Shown here: positions 25,103 to 31,613 of the stretch, piece after piece
Layout of the letters: each line of letters starts with the position of its first letter
Position numbering within the stretch: the first letter of the stretch is position 1
Assembly: GCA_021811865.1 (NCBI GenBank)
Contig: JAKAQB010000022.1
Span: 1 to 46,494 of the forward strand
Source: Actinomycetes bacterium
Lineage (GTDB): Bacteria; Actinomycetota; Acidimicrobiia; Acidimicrobiales; Palsa-688
Length of the DNA: 46,494 nucleotides
Direction of reading: 5' to 3'
Position numbers and translations under genes: made by a program
The notes under the pieces: generated by a model
The model's database searches: none
Seen by the model: only the letters and a program-made list of their open reading frames with translations
What the model was told of the DNA's origin: nothing

Positions 25103-25153
25103 TATCGCCCAGCTGGTGAGGCCGACGAACAACTACCTACTGCGTGTTGGATA

Positions 25154-25168
25154 GGGACCTTCGGCCCT
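25154..25168 (+). promoter_or_regulatory. DosR/DevR-like dormancy box
   Basis: GGGACCTTCGGCCCT matches the mycobacterial DosR consensus (GGGACTWWAGTCCC form) with few changes. It is about 52 bases upstream of the first gene of the stress block. The same 15 bases recur exactly at 26363-26377, before a second unknown gene. Two exact copies in front of stress-type genes make chance unlikely. Confidence 0.6.
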
Positions 25169-25219
25169 GCCGGGCCCCGGGTGGATCCTCCCAGGATGGC
25201 TCGGAGGAGGTGCGGAGAG

Positions 25220-25450
25220 ATGACCGCAGAGGAGGCACTGGTGACGGTGGTGGCTGAGTGGGCCCGAGGCGAGGCGCCTTGCGACCCGGGTGCCGCGGGG
25301 CACGCCGTGGCGATCGTCGTCGACTGCTACCGGAGTGGCAGGTCTGTGAACGAAGCCTGCGAAGCGGCTCGGGCGTTCGTCGGGAGCTGGACGCGCCACC
25401 CGGCGCACCCGAGGGCCGCCGCTCGGATGTCCTTGGAGCTGGCGTCGTGA
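25220..25450 (+). CDS. Small protein of unknown function, first gene after DosR-like boxes
   Basis: This 76-residue protein starts at an ATG preceded by GGAGGAGG. It has an acidic N-terminal helix, then HAVAIVVDCYRSGRSVNEAC and a C-terminal helical part with paired Arg residues. No signal or membrane segment is visible and I recognise no family. Its stop overlaps the start of the next small gene, so the two are likely co-translated. The upstream boxes suggest hypoxia or NO induction. Confidence 0.65.
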   Translation: MTAEEALVTVVAEWARGEAPCDPGAAGHAVAIVVDCYRSGRSVNEACEAARAFVGSWTRHPAHPRAAARMSLELAS

Positions 25451-25758
25451 CCCTCGTCGCCGCTGCGGTCGTTACTGATGCCGAGGAGGGTCACGGCTGG
25501 TCGACGGGAGCGGCTGTCGGGCGTGGTGAGGGACTGGCGAACCTGGTCTCCCGGCTCAAGGCGGTCGCCAGCGAACTGACGACGGGCCTGCCCGAGCTCG
25601 CCGACGGCTCCTCGTGGGTCCAACTCGACGCGGCTCTGCGTGCCCTGTACGGCGCGCTGGCGGCCCTCCGGACGCTCGACGGGCCCGCGCCAGCGTCCCG
25701 ACTGGCTGCTTCGCCGGCCGGCTTCGTCTCCGAACCTCCCCTGCCTGTCAGGTTGTGA
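25447..25758 (+). CDS. Small protein of unknown function
   Basis: This 103-residue protein starts at a GTG that overlaps the previous stop (GTGA). The centre is a helical Leu/Ala-rich segment (LANLVSRLKAVASELTTGLP, then LDAALRALYGALAALRTLDG). The C-terminus is Ala/Pro-rich. No domain is recognised. It lies between the first unknown gene and hsp20 and is probably in the same transcript. Confidence 0.55.
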   Translation: MTLVAAAVVTDAEEGHGWSTGAAVGRGEGLANLVSRLKAVASELTTGLPELADGSSWVQLDAALRALYGALAALRTLDGPAPASRLAASPAGFVSEPPLPVRL

Positions 25759-25836
25759 CTTTTGGCCCCACCGATCGAGCAGCTGGCGCTGTTGGTCTTG
25801 AACAGAGGGAGAAATCCAACGATCAAGGAGGTAGCC

Positions 25837-26265
25837 ATGTTGATGCGATTCGATCCCTTTCACGAGTTCGACCGGCTCTTCGAGCAGGCGCGCGACGCGA
25901 GGGGGAGCAGGACGATGCCGCTTGACGCTTACCGCAAGGGTGAGACATTCCACGTCGAGGTTGACCTGCCGGGCGTGAGGCCTGACTCGATCGAGGTGAC
26001 GGTGGAGAAGAATGTGCTCACCGTGAAAGCCGAGCGGCACTGGAGCGACGAGGGCACCGAGACCGTCGTGTGCGAGCGGCCACAGGGGACCTTCACCCGT
26101 CAGCTGTTCCTGGGCGACGGCCTCGACACCGCCAACGTTCAGGCGTCTTACGAGAACGGGGTCCTGCGCCTGCGGGTACCGGTCGCCGAGGAGGCCAAGC
26201 CCCGCCGGATCGAGGTGAGCGCTTCGCCCAAGGCGGAGGCCATCACGACCGTCAGCGCCGCTTGA
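25837..26265 (+). CDS. Small heat-shock protein, Hsp20/alpha-crystallin family
   Basis: This 142-residue chaperone starts at an ATG with AAGGAGG five bases upstream; a longer in-frame start is not needed. It begins MLMRFDPFHEFDRLFEQ, then the alpha-crystallin domain with FHVEVDLPGVRPDSIEVTVE and ends in YENGVLRLRVPVAE, the usual GxLxxxxP-like strand. It holds aggregation-prone proteins. In mycobacteria the homologue HspX is a main DosR target, which fits the boxes upstream of this gene group. A perfect 30-base palindrome follows the stop codon. Confidence 0.92.
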   Translation: MLMRFDPFHEFDRLFEQARDARGSRTMPLDAYRKGETFHVEVDLPGVRPDSIEVTVEKNVLTVKAERHWSDEGTETVVCERPQGTFTRQLFLGDGLDTANVQASYENGVLRLRVPVAEEAKPRRIEVSASPKAEAITTVSAA

Positions 26266-26281
26266 TCCCCCATGTTCCTCC

Positions 26282-26311
26282 CACGGCCGGCGGCAGCTGC
26301 CGCCGGCCGTG
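26282..26311 (+). terminator. Perfect 30-base palindrome after hsp20
   Basis: Starting 17 bases past the hsp20 stop, bases 26282-26296 are the exact inverse complement of 26297-26311. RNA would form a 13-pair GC stem with an AGCT loop. It is probably a terminator without a U-tract, as often seen in GC-rich actinobacteria. Confidence 0.6.
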
Positions 26312-26362
26312 TCGTGCACGAAAACGGCTCCCACGCCGATGTGCGCCACCGTCAGGTCCGGA

Positions 26363-26377
26363 GGGACCTTCGGCCCT
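26363..26377 (+). promoter_or_regulatory. DosR/DevR-like dormancy box, second exact copy
   Basis: GGGACCTTCGGCCCT is identical to 25154-25168. It lies 105 bases upstream of the next unknown gene (26482) and after the hsp20 terminator, so it should drive a separate transcript. Confidence 0.6.
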
Positions 26378-26481
26378 AGCCGCCTCGGGAGCACGGATGC
26401 AGGCTGAAGCCCAGATGGCCTCGACAAGAGCCCAGATAGCCTTGACAAGTCAATCCTGAAGGAGAAGGAGGGATCCCGGCA

Positions 26482-26970
26482 ATGAAAGCGTTCGTCTACC
26501 ACGGTGTTCGTCCCGGGGTGGTGGAGCCGCGCCTGGCCGAGCTGGCCGAGGCGCTCCGCTGCTCGGTGGACGCCCAGGGCGCGGTCCCTGCTGGCGTGGC
26601 GGGCCACCTCAGGTCCGACAACGGCTGGGGCGGCCGCCTCATCGACGTGCTCGAGGTGATCACCGAGAACCCCGAGACCATGGGGTACCTGGCCGGCGGC
26701 CGGCGGCCCGGAGAAGTGCTCACCTGGCTCCAGCCGTGGGCCGATTCGCCGCTGTCCGTAGAGGAGATCCGCCTGGTCGTCTCCTGCGGGGGCTGGGACC
26801 CCGAGCCCTTCGTCGTCCTGTCCCGCGCCGGGCTCCTCGAGAGCTTCCTGCTCCAGGCCGACGGCTCGCCGCGGCGCATCCTGGGCGAGCTGGCCGGGGG
26901 GTGGGCGAGCGACCAGCTCGCCCTGGCCGACGACGAGCAGGTCCTGCGCCGGGTCTGCCAGCTCCTCTGA
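26482..26970 (+). CDS. Protein of unknown function behind a DosR-like box
   Basis: This 162-residue protein starts at ATG 26482, after GAAGGAGAAGGAGGG. The first residues MKAFVYHG resemble the start of zinc alcohol dehydrogenases, but the rest does not: there is no Zn or NAD motif. It continues with NGWGGRLIDVLEVITENPET, LTWLQPWADSPLSVEEIRLV and SCGGWDPEPFVVLSRAG. I recognise no family. It is soluble and acidic. Its own upstream box and the hairpin after it (27010-27028) suggest a single-gene unit. Confidence 0.65.
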   Translation: MKAFVYHGVRPGVVEPRLAELAEALRCSVDAQGAVPAGVAGHLRSDNGWGGRLIDVLEVITENPETMGYLAGGRRPGEVLTWLQPWADSPLSVEEIRLVVSCGGWDPEPFVVLSRAGLLESFLLQADGSPRRILGELAGGWASDQLALADDEQVLRRVCQLL

Positions 26971-27009
26971 TCTGAAGACGACGTCTCCTCACCCCCACTG
27001 CAGGGCTGA

Positions 27010-27028
27010 CCGCCCCGATGGGGGGCGG
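27010..27028 (+). terminator. Hairpin after the unknown gene
   Basis: CCGCCCC (27010-27016) pairs with GGGGCGG (27022-27028) over a short loop about 40 bases beyond the stop at 26970. It is GC-rich and lacks a U-tract; a terminator role is likely but not proven. Confidence 0.4.
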
Positions 27029-27210
27029 CGGTGTCCAAACCGGACGACTACCGCAAGCGAGCCTCCCGGCTCCGAGCTGGTCACCGCAGGGCCGAAGCGC
27101 CCAACTTCCCGACCGCTGCGTAGGCGCCCCCGACTCTTTGCCTGCTGGTAGGAGGGGAGCCCTCTGGCATTGGGCCTAATGCCCCTACCGCCCGCCGAAG
27201 CTGGTACGTA

Positions 27211-27274
27211 TGGTGGGAACGACTCTTGGAAGCAAAGACTCGTGGAAGCAAAGACTGTTGGAAGCGGAGACGAA
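27211..27274 (+). repeat. 16-base tandem repeat, about four units
   Basis: Units TGGAAGCAAAGACTCG (27227-27242) and TGGAAGCAAAGACTGT (27243-27258) are nearly identical; a third (27259-27274) and a degenerate first unit (27211-27226) flank them. The array ends ten bases before the start of the flavoprotein gene. It could be a slipped-strand phase-variation site, a binding-site array or neutral microsatellite growth. Confidence 0.7.
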
Positions 27275-27283
27275 AAGAAGGAC

Positions 27284-28645
27284 ATGATGCGAAGCAAGGT
27301 ATTCGACGTGCCACACCACCCCGTGCCAAACGACCCCGTGCCACACGACCCCGTGCCACACCGGATCGTCATACTTGGCGCTGGAACAGGAGGAACGCTG
27401 GTCGCAAACCGCCTGCGGCGCCTGTACCAGCGAGACGAGGCGTTGATCACCGTCGTCGACCAAGACGATCGCCACGTCTACCAACCAGGCCTGCTCTTCG
27501 TCCCGTTCGGCCTCACGCATCCAGAGGACATCGTCCGGCCGCGGCATCGCCAGCTGGGTGGCGGCATCGACTTCCGCCAGGTCCCGATCGAGAGTCTCGA
27601 CTTGGACGCAAGCATCGTTCATCTGGGCGACGGGACCTCGCTCGGCTACGACGTCCTGGTCATAGCGACCGGCTCGCGGCTTCAGCCCGAGGAAACCGAC
27701 GGCCTCACCGGGGCGGGATGGATGGAACGCGTCTTCACCTTCTACTCACCAGAGGGGGCTGCCGCTCTCGGAGCGGCCCTCGCTCGCTTCGATCGGGGAA
27801 GGCTGGTCGTGAACATCGTCGACCTGCCGATCAAGTGCCCGGTCGCGCCCCTCGAGTTCTGCTTCCTCGCTGACTGGTACTTCCACGAGCGCGGGATACG
27901 AGACCAGGTGCAAATCAGCTTCGTCACCCCCCTCGATGGGGCGTTCACCAAGCCCGTCGCCTCGAAAGCGCTCGCGACAATGCTGGCGGAGAAGGACATC
28001 GACCTCGTGACCGAGTTCAATACGGGCAAAGTCGACGGTGCTAATGGCAAGCTCATCTCCTACGACGACCGCGAGGTTCCCTTCGACCTCGCGGTCATCG
28101 TGCCACTGCATGGGGGGGCTTCCTATCTCACCAGCGCGGCCGGCCTGGTGGACGAGCTCGGCTTCGTGCTGACCGACGAGCATACGCTGCAATCCGAGGC
28201 CAGACCCAACGTGTTCGCGATCGGGGATGCCGCTGGCGTGCCCATCTCCAAGGCGGGCTCCGTCACCCACTTCGAGGGCGAGGCGCTGGTCGAGAACGTC
28301 CGGCGCTTCCTCGAGGGCATGCCTCTAGATGCCTCTTACGACGGTCACGCCAACTGTTTCATCGAGACAGGGTTCTCCAATGCCCTCCTGATCGACTTCA
28401 GCTACGACGTCGAGCCACTCCAAGGTCACTACCCATCGAGCCTCGGGCTGCCTTTGCTCAAGGAATCTCACCTGAACCATTTGGGCAAGCTGATGTTCCA
28501 ATGGTTCTACTGGCACATCCTGCTGCCGGGGCGGCAGGTCCCCGGCGTGAGCTCAGCCATGCCGCGGGCGGGCAAGAAGGACCTGCCCCCGCCGGCGGTG
28601 CAGGGAGCAACGAAGCAAGGCGTCGCGACCGTGGACCGCGGGTGA
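27284..28645 (+). CDS. Sulfide:quinone oxidoreductase-like flavoprotein
   Basis: This 453-residue flavoprotein belongs to the FAD-dependent disulfide-reductase superfamily, SQR branch. The FAD motif is VILGAGTGGTLVANRL (about 29-44); later marks are VIATGSRL, the cysteine segment IKCPVAPLEFC and the flavin motif FAIGDAAGVP, with another cysteine in HANCFIETG near the C-terminal third. SQRs oxidise sulfide to bound persulfide or polysulfide and reduce quinone. The start is ATG 27284 (or 27287), after AGAAGGA. The N-terminus has a (VPHDP)-type repeat from 15-base DNA units. dsrC-like and dsrE-like genes follow, which supports a sulfur role. Confidence 0.82.
   Translation: MMRSKVFDVPHHPVPNDPVPHDPVPHRIVILGAGTGGTLVANRLRRLYQRDEALITVVDQDDRHVYQPGLLFVPFGLTHPEDIVRPRHRQLGGGIDFRQVPIESLDLDASIVHLGDGTSLGYDVLVIATGSRLQPEETDGLTGAGWMERVFTFYSPEGAAALGAALARFDRGRLVVNIVDLPIKCPVAPLEFCFLADWYFHERGIRDQVQISFVTPLDGAFTKPVASKALATMLAEKDIDLVTEFNTGKVDGANGKLISYDDREVPFDLAVIVPLHGGASYLTSAAGLVDELGFVLTDEHTLQSEARPNVFAIGDAAGVPISKAGSVTHFEGEALVENVRRFLEGMPLDASYDGHANCFIETGFSNALLIDFSYDVEPLQGHYPSSLGLPLLKESHLNHLGKLMFQWFYWHILLPGRQVPGVSSAMPRAGKKDLPPPAVQGATKQGVATVDRG
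27308..27367 (+). repeat. 15-base tandem repeat inside the flavoprotein gene
   Basis: Four 15-base units starting GTGCCA (27308, 27323, 27338, 27353) encode the repeated VPHHP, VPNDP, VPHDP, VPH at the protein's N-terminus. The unit length keeps the frame. It lies 34 bases past the 16-base array, so this start region seems prone to repeat growth. Confidence 0.75.
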
Positions 28646-28656
28646 AGGGAGAGGTG

Positions 28657-28974
28657 ATGCCGGAGAGAAACATCACAGGGACGACGGTAGAGGTAGGTGA
28701 GGACGGGTTCTTCCTCCATCCTGAGCAGTGGAAGGAGGAGATGGTGCCCGAGCTCGCAACAGAGCAGGGGATCGACCCGCTGACCGACCGGCACTGGCAG
28801 GTCATCCGCTTCATGCGCAAGCAGTACCTGGACAAGGGCGAGGGCCCGTCGGTCCGCGTCCTCGGGAAGACCTCGGGTGTGCCCATAAAGGAGCTGTACC
28901 AGCTGTTCCCGAAGGGACCGGCGAAGACTGCCGCCAAGCTGGCCGGTATTCCCAAACCTCGTGGGTGCATCTGA
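28657..28974 (+). CDS. DsrC/TusE-family sulfur carrier with a single cysteine
   Basis: This 105-residue protein shows the DsrC fold signature: GFFLHPEQWKEEM, LTDRHWQVIRFMRKQY, and the C-terminal arm GPAKTAAKLAGIPKPRGCI. The penultimate cysteine (C104) is present. The second cysteine of true DsrC, 11 residues earlier, is Ala93 here. It therefore resembles TusE and other DsrC-like proteins and could carry one persulfide but not form the DsrC disulfide. It starts 12 bases after the SQR-like gene and precedes a DsrE-like gene, so the three may relay sulfane sulfur. Confidence 0.88.
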   Translation: MPERNITGTTVEVGEDGFFLHPEQWKEEMVPELATEQGIDPLTDRHWQVIRFMRKQYLDKGEGPSVRVLGKTSGVPIKELYQLFPKGPAKTAAKLAGIPKPRGCI

Positions 28975-29095
28975 GGTCCGGTCACGCTGATGGGCACACT
29001 GATGGGCGCACGCTGCCGCTCTTCTGGATGGACCTGTGGACAGGGCTCTTGCCAGCACATTCGTTCATGAGGACGCAGATAATGAGGAGACAGAT

Positions 29096-29563
29096 ATGAG
29101 TGAGCAAATCGAGAAGGTTTCTATCATTATCTCCAAGGGATCGCTGGATGGGATCTATCCGGGACTGATAATGGCGAACGGAGCAAGGGCAGAGGGGATC
29201 GAGGCGAACCTCTTCTTCACCTTCTTCGGGCTGGATGCGATCCACAAGAAGCGGCATGAGAATATCAAGCTGGCATCGGTCGGAAACCCTGGTCTTCACC
29301 TCGCCAGCTGGCTCGGGGGATTCCCCGGCGTCTCGAGCTTGATGACACACTACATGGAGCGCCACATGGAGGAGCTGGACATTCCCGCGCTGCCCGAGTT
29401 CATCGAGATGATCGCAGACAGCGGGACGCCACTGTACGCCTGCAAGGCGTCCGTCGACCTCTTCGGTATGAAGCAGGATGACTTCATCGAGCAGGTCGAG
29501 GATATCATCACAGTGGGTGAGTTCTATGAGAAGGCTGGTGGTGGCCAGATCATCTTCACGTGA
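29096..29563 (+). CDS. DsrE/DsrF-like protein (DsrE2-type)
   Basis: This 155-residue protein has the DsrE fold: VSIIISKGSLDGIYPGLIMA at the start, FFTFFGLDAI after the second strand, and TPLYACKASVDLFGM with a conserved cysteine near residue 119. DsrE-family proteins transfer sulfur between carriers. The start ATG 29096 is preceded by GAGGAGACA. It follows the DsrC-like gene after about 120 bases and is most likely part of the same functional set. No membrane anchor is evident. Confidence 0.85.
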   Translation: MSEQIEKVSIIISKGSLDGIYPGLIMANGARAEGIEANLFFTFFGLDAIHKKRHENIKLASVGNPGLHLASWLGGFPGVSSLMTHYMERHMEELDIPALPEFIEMIADSGTPLYACKASVDLFGMKQDDFIEQVEDIITVGEFYEKAGGGQIIFT

Positions 29564-29988
29564 TCGAGCCGGACTGGCCCTCATCTCACCGTGCAGGAAT
29601 GGACGAATGGACTGTCGTCCGCCAGGCCGCCCACAGCGCCCTGCGCCCAGGTGCTGACGTGGACCTCGACGCTGTTCGGCCAGGATGAGCTCGGCCCGTG
29701 TACGTGGATCGCCCATCGCCGCCGAGCTCAGCGCGCCTGGATCCAGGGCCACCGCATCCGGGACTCCCCGGGGCCTCAGCTGGCGGCGCTGTGGCGCCTG
29801 GCCACTGGCGCACCTCCTGCATCATGTCCCCGGACACCGGGCCGTAGGAACGGTCCTGATCCGCGCGCCACTCACGTAGCCACCGGCCATGCTGGAATCC
29901 TTCCACCGGTGAGACTGTCCGAACGTTGTGTGCCGCAGCCTTCACCCATGGATGGACGCATCGAGCACGCGGTCCGCAACGCCATCCG
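29564..29988. other. 425-base gap without a supported gene
   Basis: A short plus-strand frame from 29599 (MDEWTVVRQAAHSALRPGAD) ends after about 30 codons, and a minus-strand frame (29586-29945) is Arg/Pro/Gly-rich with no domain. Neither is convincing. The gap lies between the convergent DsrE-like and O-methyltransferase genes. Confidence 0.45.
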
Positions 29989-30669
29989 CTATGCGGTCAC
30001 GACGGCGACGGCGAGGCCGTCGTAGCCCTTTCGCCCGACGGTCTGCACGGCGCTGGCCCGCACGCCGGCGTCCGATCCCATCGCCTCCAAGACGGCCCGA
30101 GAGCCGATGACCGCCGGGTCGGTCGAGTTGCCGTCGGCGATCGCCCCGCCGCGCACGACATTGTCGACGACGATCACGCTTCCCGGGCGGGTCAGCTGCC
30201 GGGCCCGGGCGTAGTACAAGGCGTTGGACGGCTTGTCGGCGTCGATGAACACGAGGTCGAACGGCTCCTCCCCCGCCGCCACCATCGCCTCCAGGCTGGT
30301 CGCCGCCGGACCGACGCGGATCTCCACGAGCCCGGCCAGCCCGGCGCGGCGGAGGTTGGCGCCGGCCACATCGGCGTGGCGCGGCTCGATCTCCAGGCTG
30401 ACCAGGCGGCCGCTGGCCGGGAGGGCACGGGCCAGCCACATCGTGCTGTAGCCGCCGAGCGTCCCGACCTCGAGGGCCCGGCGGGCGCCCACGGCGAGAG
30501 CCAGGACCTGGAGGAGGGCCCCCTGGGCGGGAGACACGTCGATGGGCGGCAGGCCCGCCGCCCGGGCATCGGCGAGGGCGGCGTCGAGCTCCGGGTCCGC
30601 TGGCAGCAGGACGGCCTCGAGGTGCTCGTCGACGGCGGTCCAGCTGGCGTCCGGCACAGGCAGCATCAT
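29989..30669 (-). CDS. Class I O-methyltransferase (CCoAOMT-like)
   Basis: This 226-residue SAM enzyme has the family segments ALEVGTLGGYSTMWLARALP (SAM motif I, about 65-84), LEIEPRHADVA, FDLVFIDADKPSNALYY (metal-binding Asp) and VIVVDNVVRGGAI. The order matches methyltransferase family 3, which methylates catechols and related hydroxyls with a divalent metal. It is last in the run esterase, FolP-like, O-methyltransferase and starts 7 bases after the FolP-like stop. Its substrate is unknown. A link to catechols here is possible but untested. Confidence 0.9.
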   Translation of the reverse strand: MMLPVPDASWTAVDEHLEAVLLPADPELDAALADARAAGLPPIDVSPAQGALLQVLALAVGARRALEVGTLGGYSTMWLARALPASGRLVSLEIEPRHADVAGANLRRAGLAGLVEIRVGPAATSLEAMVAAGEEPFDLVFIDADKPSNALYYARARQLTRPGSVIVVDNVVRGGAIADGNSTDPAVIGSRAVLEAMGSDAGVRASAVQTVGRKGYDGLAVAVVTA

Positions 30670-30676
30670 CGTGACC

Positions 30677-31582
30677 TCAACGGGGCTCCCGGCGCAGCTC
30701 CGGGGGCAGCCAGTAGTCGGGGGGCAGCTCCACCCGCCCGGTCAGGGCGTCTACGACGGCGAGGACATCGGCGGCGGCGCCGACATCGTGGACCCGGAAG
30801 ATGTTACCGGGAACCACCGCCGCCAGCGCGACGGCGGCGAGCGTACCGGCGTCACGCCCGAGGGGGCGGCGCTGGAGGATGGCCCCGAGGAAGTCCTTGC
30901 GCGAGAGGGGCAGCAGCAGCGGGCGGCCGAGATCGCGCAGCTCGTCGACCCGCCGTAGCAACGCCACGGTCTGGGCCGGCGTCTTCGCCAGGTCGGGGCC
31001 GGGGTCGAGGACGATCGCCTCCGGGTCGACCCCCATCGCGACGGCTTGGTCGAGCTTCGCCCGTAACGCCCGGTGCACGGACTCGACGATGTCGTCGTAG
31101 CGGACCGGGGCGGCCAGCAGCTCCTTGGGCCGGCCGTCCATGTGGGCGATCACGAGGGAGGCACCGGCCCGCGCGCACACCGACGCCATCTCGGGGTGCA
31201 GCAGCCCGCTGACGTCGTTTACGAGGTGGGCGCCGGCGGCGAGGGCCGCCTCGGCGACCGGCGGCTTGTAGGTGTCGACACTGATCCAAACCTCCGGCCA
31301 GCGCCTCACCACCCCCTCGATCACCGGCACGACGAGGCCGATCTCGGCCTCGGGCGCGAGCTCGGGCTCCCCCCGTATGAGGGACTGGCCGCCGACGTCG
31401 ACGATCGCCGCACCCTGGGCGACGAGCCGACCGGCCAGGGCCACGCGATCCTCGACGGTCCGGTACCGGCCGCCGTCGGAGAAGGAGTCGAGGCTGGCGT
31501 TGACCACCCCCATGAGCAGCGAGGAGCGCACCTCCACGGTCGCCCCGGCGATCCGCAGCGTAGGGGCGTCAGCGGGCGCCAT
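30677..31582 (-). CDS. Dihydropteroate synthase-like protein, divergent (FolP2-like)
   Basis: This 301-residue TIM-barrel protein has the layout of dihydropteroate synthase: MGVVNASLDSFSDGG (24-38), DVGGQSLIRGEPE, ISVDTYKPPVAEAAL, HLVNDVSG, IAHMDG, VLDPGPDLAKT and RVHDV near the end. Several usual residues differ: the first loop has ASLDSFSD in place of TPDSFSD, the second loop has GGQSLIRG in place of GGESTRPG, and the lysine loop reads LSRKDFLG. Mycobacterial FolP2, a paralogue without synthase activity, has similar drift, so folate synthesis is not certain. No other folate gene is nearby. The ATG at 31582 was chosen; upstream residues belong to another frame. Confidence 0.75.
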   Translation of the reverse strand: MAPADAPTLRIAGATVEVRSSLLMGVVNASLDSFSDGGRYRTVEDRVALAGRLVAQGAAIVDVGGQSLIRGEPELAPEAEIGLVVPVIEGVVRRWPEVWISVDTYKPPVAEAALAAGAHLVNDVSGLLHPEMASVCARAGASLVIAHMDGRPKELLAAPVRYDDIVESVHRALRAKLDQAVAMGVDPEAIVLDPGPDLAKTPAQTVALLRRVDELRDLGRPLLLPLSRKDFLGAILQRRPLGRDAGTLAAVALAAVVPGNIFRVHDVGAAADVLAVVDALTGRVELPPDYWLPPELRREPR

Positions 31583-31613
31583 CCCACGGAGGCTACCCGG
31601 GCCCCGCCGTCCC

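Larger units (their letters stand above)
25068..25219. other. Promoter region of the stress block
   Basis: This 152-base gap carries two DosR-like boxes annotated separately. No coding sequence is seen. The spacing, with the nearest box about 50 bases from the start codon, suits activator-dependent transcription of the following genes. Confidence 0.5.

Noticed and set aside
27160..27190. DosR box before the SQR-like gene
   Set aside because: GGGCCTAATGCCCC at 27172 is palindromic but differs from the box at three positions; too weak to call.
27211..27367. CRISPR array
   Set aside because: Repeats are 15-16 bases with no spacers, and no cas genes are present.
29586..29945. 119-codon minus-strand frame
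   Set aside because: Composition is Arg/Gly/Pro-rich and no family or ribosome site was seen.
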